A stretch of DNA of 64,000 nucleotides from Candidatus Mcinerneyibacterium aminivorans. GTDB taxonomy: Bacteria; Macinerneyibacteriota; Macinerneyibacteria; Macinerneyibacteriales; Macinerneyibacteriaceae. The notes beneath the pieces are model-generated. The model did not search any database, was not told where the DNA came from, and saw only the letters and a program-made list of their open reading frames with translations. Positions 62,213 through 64,000 of the stretch are shown piece by piece (positions within the stretch are counted from its first letter, which is position 1; each line of letters starts with the position of its first letter). The stretch covers positions 33,758 to 97,757 of the forward strand of contig VSIX01000029.1 in NCBI GenBank assembly GCA_008086245.1. The letters are read 5' to 3'. The position numbers were made by a program, and so were the translations under genes.

Positions 62213-63928
62213 ATGATTGATCCTAAGAGATATAAAAATATATTTTCCAGAATGGGGGAAATATTATTAGGTAAAAATTATATAACTCAGGAACAGTTAA
62301 ATGAAGCACTAAAATACCATAATATTAAAGATATTAAATTGGGGCAGGCTCTTATAGAACTTAATTATATAGATAAAAATGAGTTTATGAAGGAACTTGC
62401 CAAACAGTTAAATGTAGAAATCCTTTTTGAAAATGATATTTATGATATAAACCCGGAAGTTGTTTCAAAGGTACCAAAAGAGGTAGCTGAAAAATATAAC
62501 ATACTTCCCGTAAAATATGATGAAGAGAATAATATTTTAAAGATTGCTACCGAACACCCAGAAAATATTATAACTCTGGAAAATTTAAAAAAAATATTAA
62601 GCTTAAATATAACCCCTCTTTTGGCAACAGATAATGTAATAACCAAAGGAATAAAACATATTTATTCAGAAATTCAGAAGGTAAGAGAAATTGAAGAAGA
62701 TTCTGACGCTGAGATTGATATAAAAAAAGAAGATGAAGAAAATCAAAATGAAGAAATAAAAATAACTGAAGAGGATAGTGCCCCTGCAATTAAATTTGTT
62801 AATTACATGTTAATTGAAGCATTAAATCAGCGCGCTACGGATATACATGTAGAACCTTTTAAAAACTCTTTAAAGGTTCGCTTCCGAATCGATGGGAAGC
62901 TGGTTGATATAATAACACCTCCCAAGAGACTGCAGCCAGCCATAATTTCGCGTTTAAAGATTATATCCAATATTGATATAGCTGAAAAGCGTGTTCCTCA
63001 TGATGGAAGATTTTCATTTAGTTACCAAGGAGTAAGTGTGGATATAAGAGTATCTACTTTACCCACATCATTTGGGGAAAAAGTTGTACTTAGACTTTTA
63101 AATAAATCAGAGGAATTGCTAAATTTGGATAAATTAGGTATTCCGAATGATAAACTCCCTATATTTAAGAAAAATATTAAAAAACCTTATGGAATTATAC
63201 TTGTCTCAGGACCTACAGGTAGTGGTAAAACAACTACTTTATATTCTATTTTAAAGGAAATGATTACCACTGAGAAAAATATTGTAACAATTGAAGATCC
63301 TATTGAATACAATATAAATAGGGTAAATCAGGTACAGGTAAATAAAAAGGCAGGATTGACCTTTGCAAAAGGGCTTCGTTCAATTCTAAGACAGGATCCG
63401 GATATTATTATGGTTGGAGAAATCAGAGATCAGGAAACTGCAGAAGTAGCAATGCGGGCAGCATTAACAGGTCATATGGTTTTATCAACAGTTCATGCAA
63501 ATGACGCTTCAACTACGGTAACAAGATTATTAGATATGGGAATTCCTCCCTTTCTGGTAGGTTCATCAATTATTATGGTTGTTGCCCAGCGTCTTGTAAG
63601 AAAATTATGTGATCACTGTAAAACTCCATACAAACCAGATGAGGCAATTATTGATAAATATGATTTAGACAAAAATAAAAAACTATATAAGGCAAAGGGT
63701 TGTAATAGATGTAACGAAGGTTATTATGGAAGAACAGGTATATTTGAAATTCTTCCAGTAAAGAAAAGTACCAGAAAAATGGTTTATAGAAATATTGATG
63801 CTGAAGATATCAGAGACCATATAAGAAAAAAAGGTATAATTTCGATGAGAAAAAACGGTATAAATAAAGTTATTGATGGAATAACAAGTTTTGAAGAAGT
63901 TTTTTCTATAACACTTGATGAGGATTAA
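62213..63928 (+). CDS. pilB: type IV pilus/type II secretion assembly ATPase (PilB/GspE)
   Basis: The extension motor of a type IV pilus or related secretion system. The 571-residue protein has an N-terminal MshEN-like domain (about residues 12-150, MGEILLGKNYITQEQLNEAL), a linker of acidic residues and the ATPase domain. Walker A is GPTGSGKTTTLYSIL, followed by IEDPIEYN (Asp box), the His box and Walker B region DPDIIMVGEIRDQETAE, and the zinc-binding tetra-Cys CDHC...CNRC near the C-terminus. The platform protein gene starts three bases later, so the pair forms an operon. Confidence 0.95.
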   Translation: MIDPKRYKNIFSRMGEILLGKNYITQEQLNEALKYHNIKDIKLGQALIELNYIDKNEFMKELAKQLNVEILFENDIYDINPEVVSKVPKEVAEKYNILPVKYDEENNILKIATEHPENIITLENLKKILSLNITPLLATDNVITKGIKHIYSEIQKVREIEEDSDAEIDIKKEDEENQNEEIKITEEDSAPAIKFVNYMLIEALNQRATDIHVEPFKNSLKVRFRIDGKLVDIITPPKRLQPAIISRLKIISNIDIAEKRVPHDGRFSFSYQGVSVDIRVSTLPTSFGEKVVLRLLNKSEELLNLDKLGIPNDKLPIFKKNIKKPYGIILVSGPTGSGKTTTLYSILKEMITTEKNIVTIEDPIEYNINRVNQVQVNKKAGLTFAKGLRSILRQDPDIIMVGEIRDQETAEVAMRAALTGHMVLSTVHANDASTTVTRLLDMGIPPFLVGSSIIMVVAQRLVRKLCDHCKTPYKPDEAIIDKYDLDKNKKLYKAKGCNRCNEGYYGRTGIFEILPVKKSTRKMVYRNIDAEDIRDHIRKKGIISMRKNGINKVIDGITSFEEVFSITLDED

Positions 63929-63931
63929 TAG

Positions 63932-64000
63932 ATGCCTTTGTATAAAATTGTTTATCTGGATAAAGAAGGAAAGAAAAAAAAGAAAACTTTAGAAGCTGCC
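63932..64000 (+). CDS. pilC: type IV pilus inner-membrane platform protein PilC/GspF (3' partial)
   Basis: Only the first 23 codons are in the window. They read MPLYKIVYLDKEGKKKKK followed by TLEAA, matching the family start MPxYxYxAxDxxGKxxxGxxEA. The position three bases after pilB is the standard one for the platform protein. The gene runs out of the window. Confidence 0.75.
   Translation, partial: MPLYKIVYLDKEGKKKKKTLEAA

Noticed and set aside
1-64000. CRISPR arrays, insertion sequences, prophage or integrative elements
   Set aside because: No regularly spaced repeats, transposase, integrase or phage genes were seen; the genes are house-keeping or envelope types with uniform composition.

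Overview
The window is AT-rich, gene-dense DNA with short spacers. It comes from a diderm (two-membrane) bacterium. The evidence for an outer membrane is a TamA-like Omp85 protein with TamB, a TolC/adaptor/RND efflux set, several outer-membrane beta-barrel candidates and several lipoproteins. It also carries genes familiar from low-G+C lineages: smc, cdaA/cdaR for cyclic di-AMP, and a zinc-ribbon L28. A partial iron-sulfur serine dehydratase, a tryptophanase and a threonine dehydrogenase suggest an anaerobic amino-acid fermenter. I cannot name the taxon from sequence alone; a poorly sampled candidate phylum is plausible. No insertion sequences, prophage, CRISPR or rRNA were seen. One tRNA (Thr, CGT) is present.

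Layout. 1-4.4 kb: 3' part of a serine dehydratase gene, a membrane protein, a propeller lipoprotein, nadE and a DUF3795 protein. 4.5-7.8 kb (minus strand): tatA-tatC, a NapH/NapG-like fused polyferredoxin and a Tat-exported DUF362 protein, apparently one operon. 8-11.2 kb: cold-shock gene, HD phosphohydrolase, PQQ-type sugar dehydrogenase homologue, a small barrel. 11.3-15.4 kb: DUF4382 lipoprotein, then an ECF sigma factor, a membrane-anchored glycogen-binding-domain protein, two exported unknowns and a barrel. 15.4-28.5 kb: trmO-like, tatD, argS, glpX, queuosine-precursor transporter, zinc ribbon, smc, ftsY, patatin, Ca2+/cation exchanger, cvpA, alaX. 28.5-30.8 kb: a MraY/WecA-type transferase and, on the minus strand, a stand-alone AICAR formyltransferase. 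31-37.3 kb: tetR-tolC-adaptor-RND-PII-like, with an operator palindrome on the promoter. 37.4-46.6 kb: carboxypeptidase, serS, mazG, rpmB, tamA, tamB, tryptophanase. 46.6-55.5 kb: tRNA-Thr, gpsA, macro domain, nucleoside kinase, SPFH/zinc ribbon, DUF523, tdh, sppA, UPF0173. 55.7-64 kb: a frameshifted barrel gene, ftsH, folE, cdaA, cdaR, a STAS protein, pilB and the start of pilC.

How the genes work together. The minus-strand Tat operon pairs a minimal translocon with two proteins carrying twin-arginine motifs, one of them inside a polytopic membrane protein. The sigma-factor operon looks like an uncharacterised trans-envelope signalling unit with a carbohydrate-binding domain outside the membrane. 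TamA/TamB, the barrels, the RND pump and the pilus genes build and use the outer envelope. folE-cdaA-cdaR forms a c-di-AMP unit.

Three features deserve a second look beyond single-gene annotation. Two genes (trmO-like and cdaA) are complete only if translation starts at AUU/AUC or AUA, next to a G-rich ribosome site at the end of the upstream gene. One barrel gene is broken by a single base in an A7 run. A PII-like protein is translationally coupled to the RND pump.
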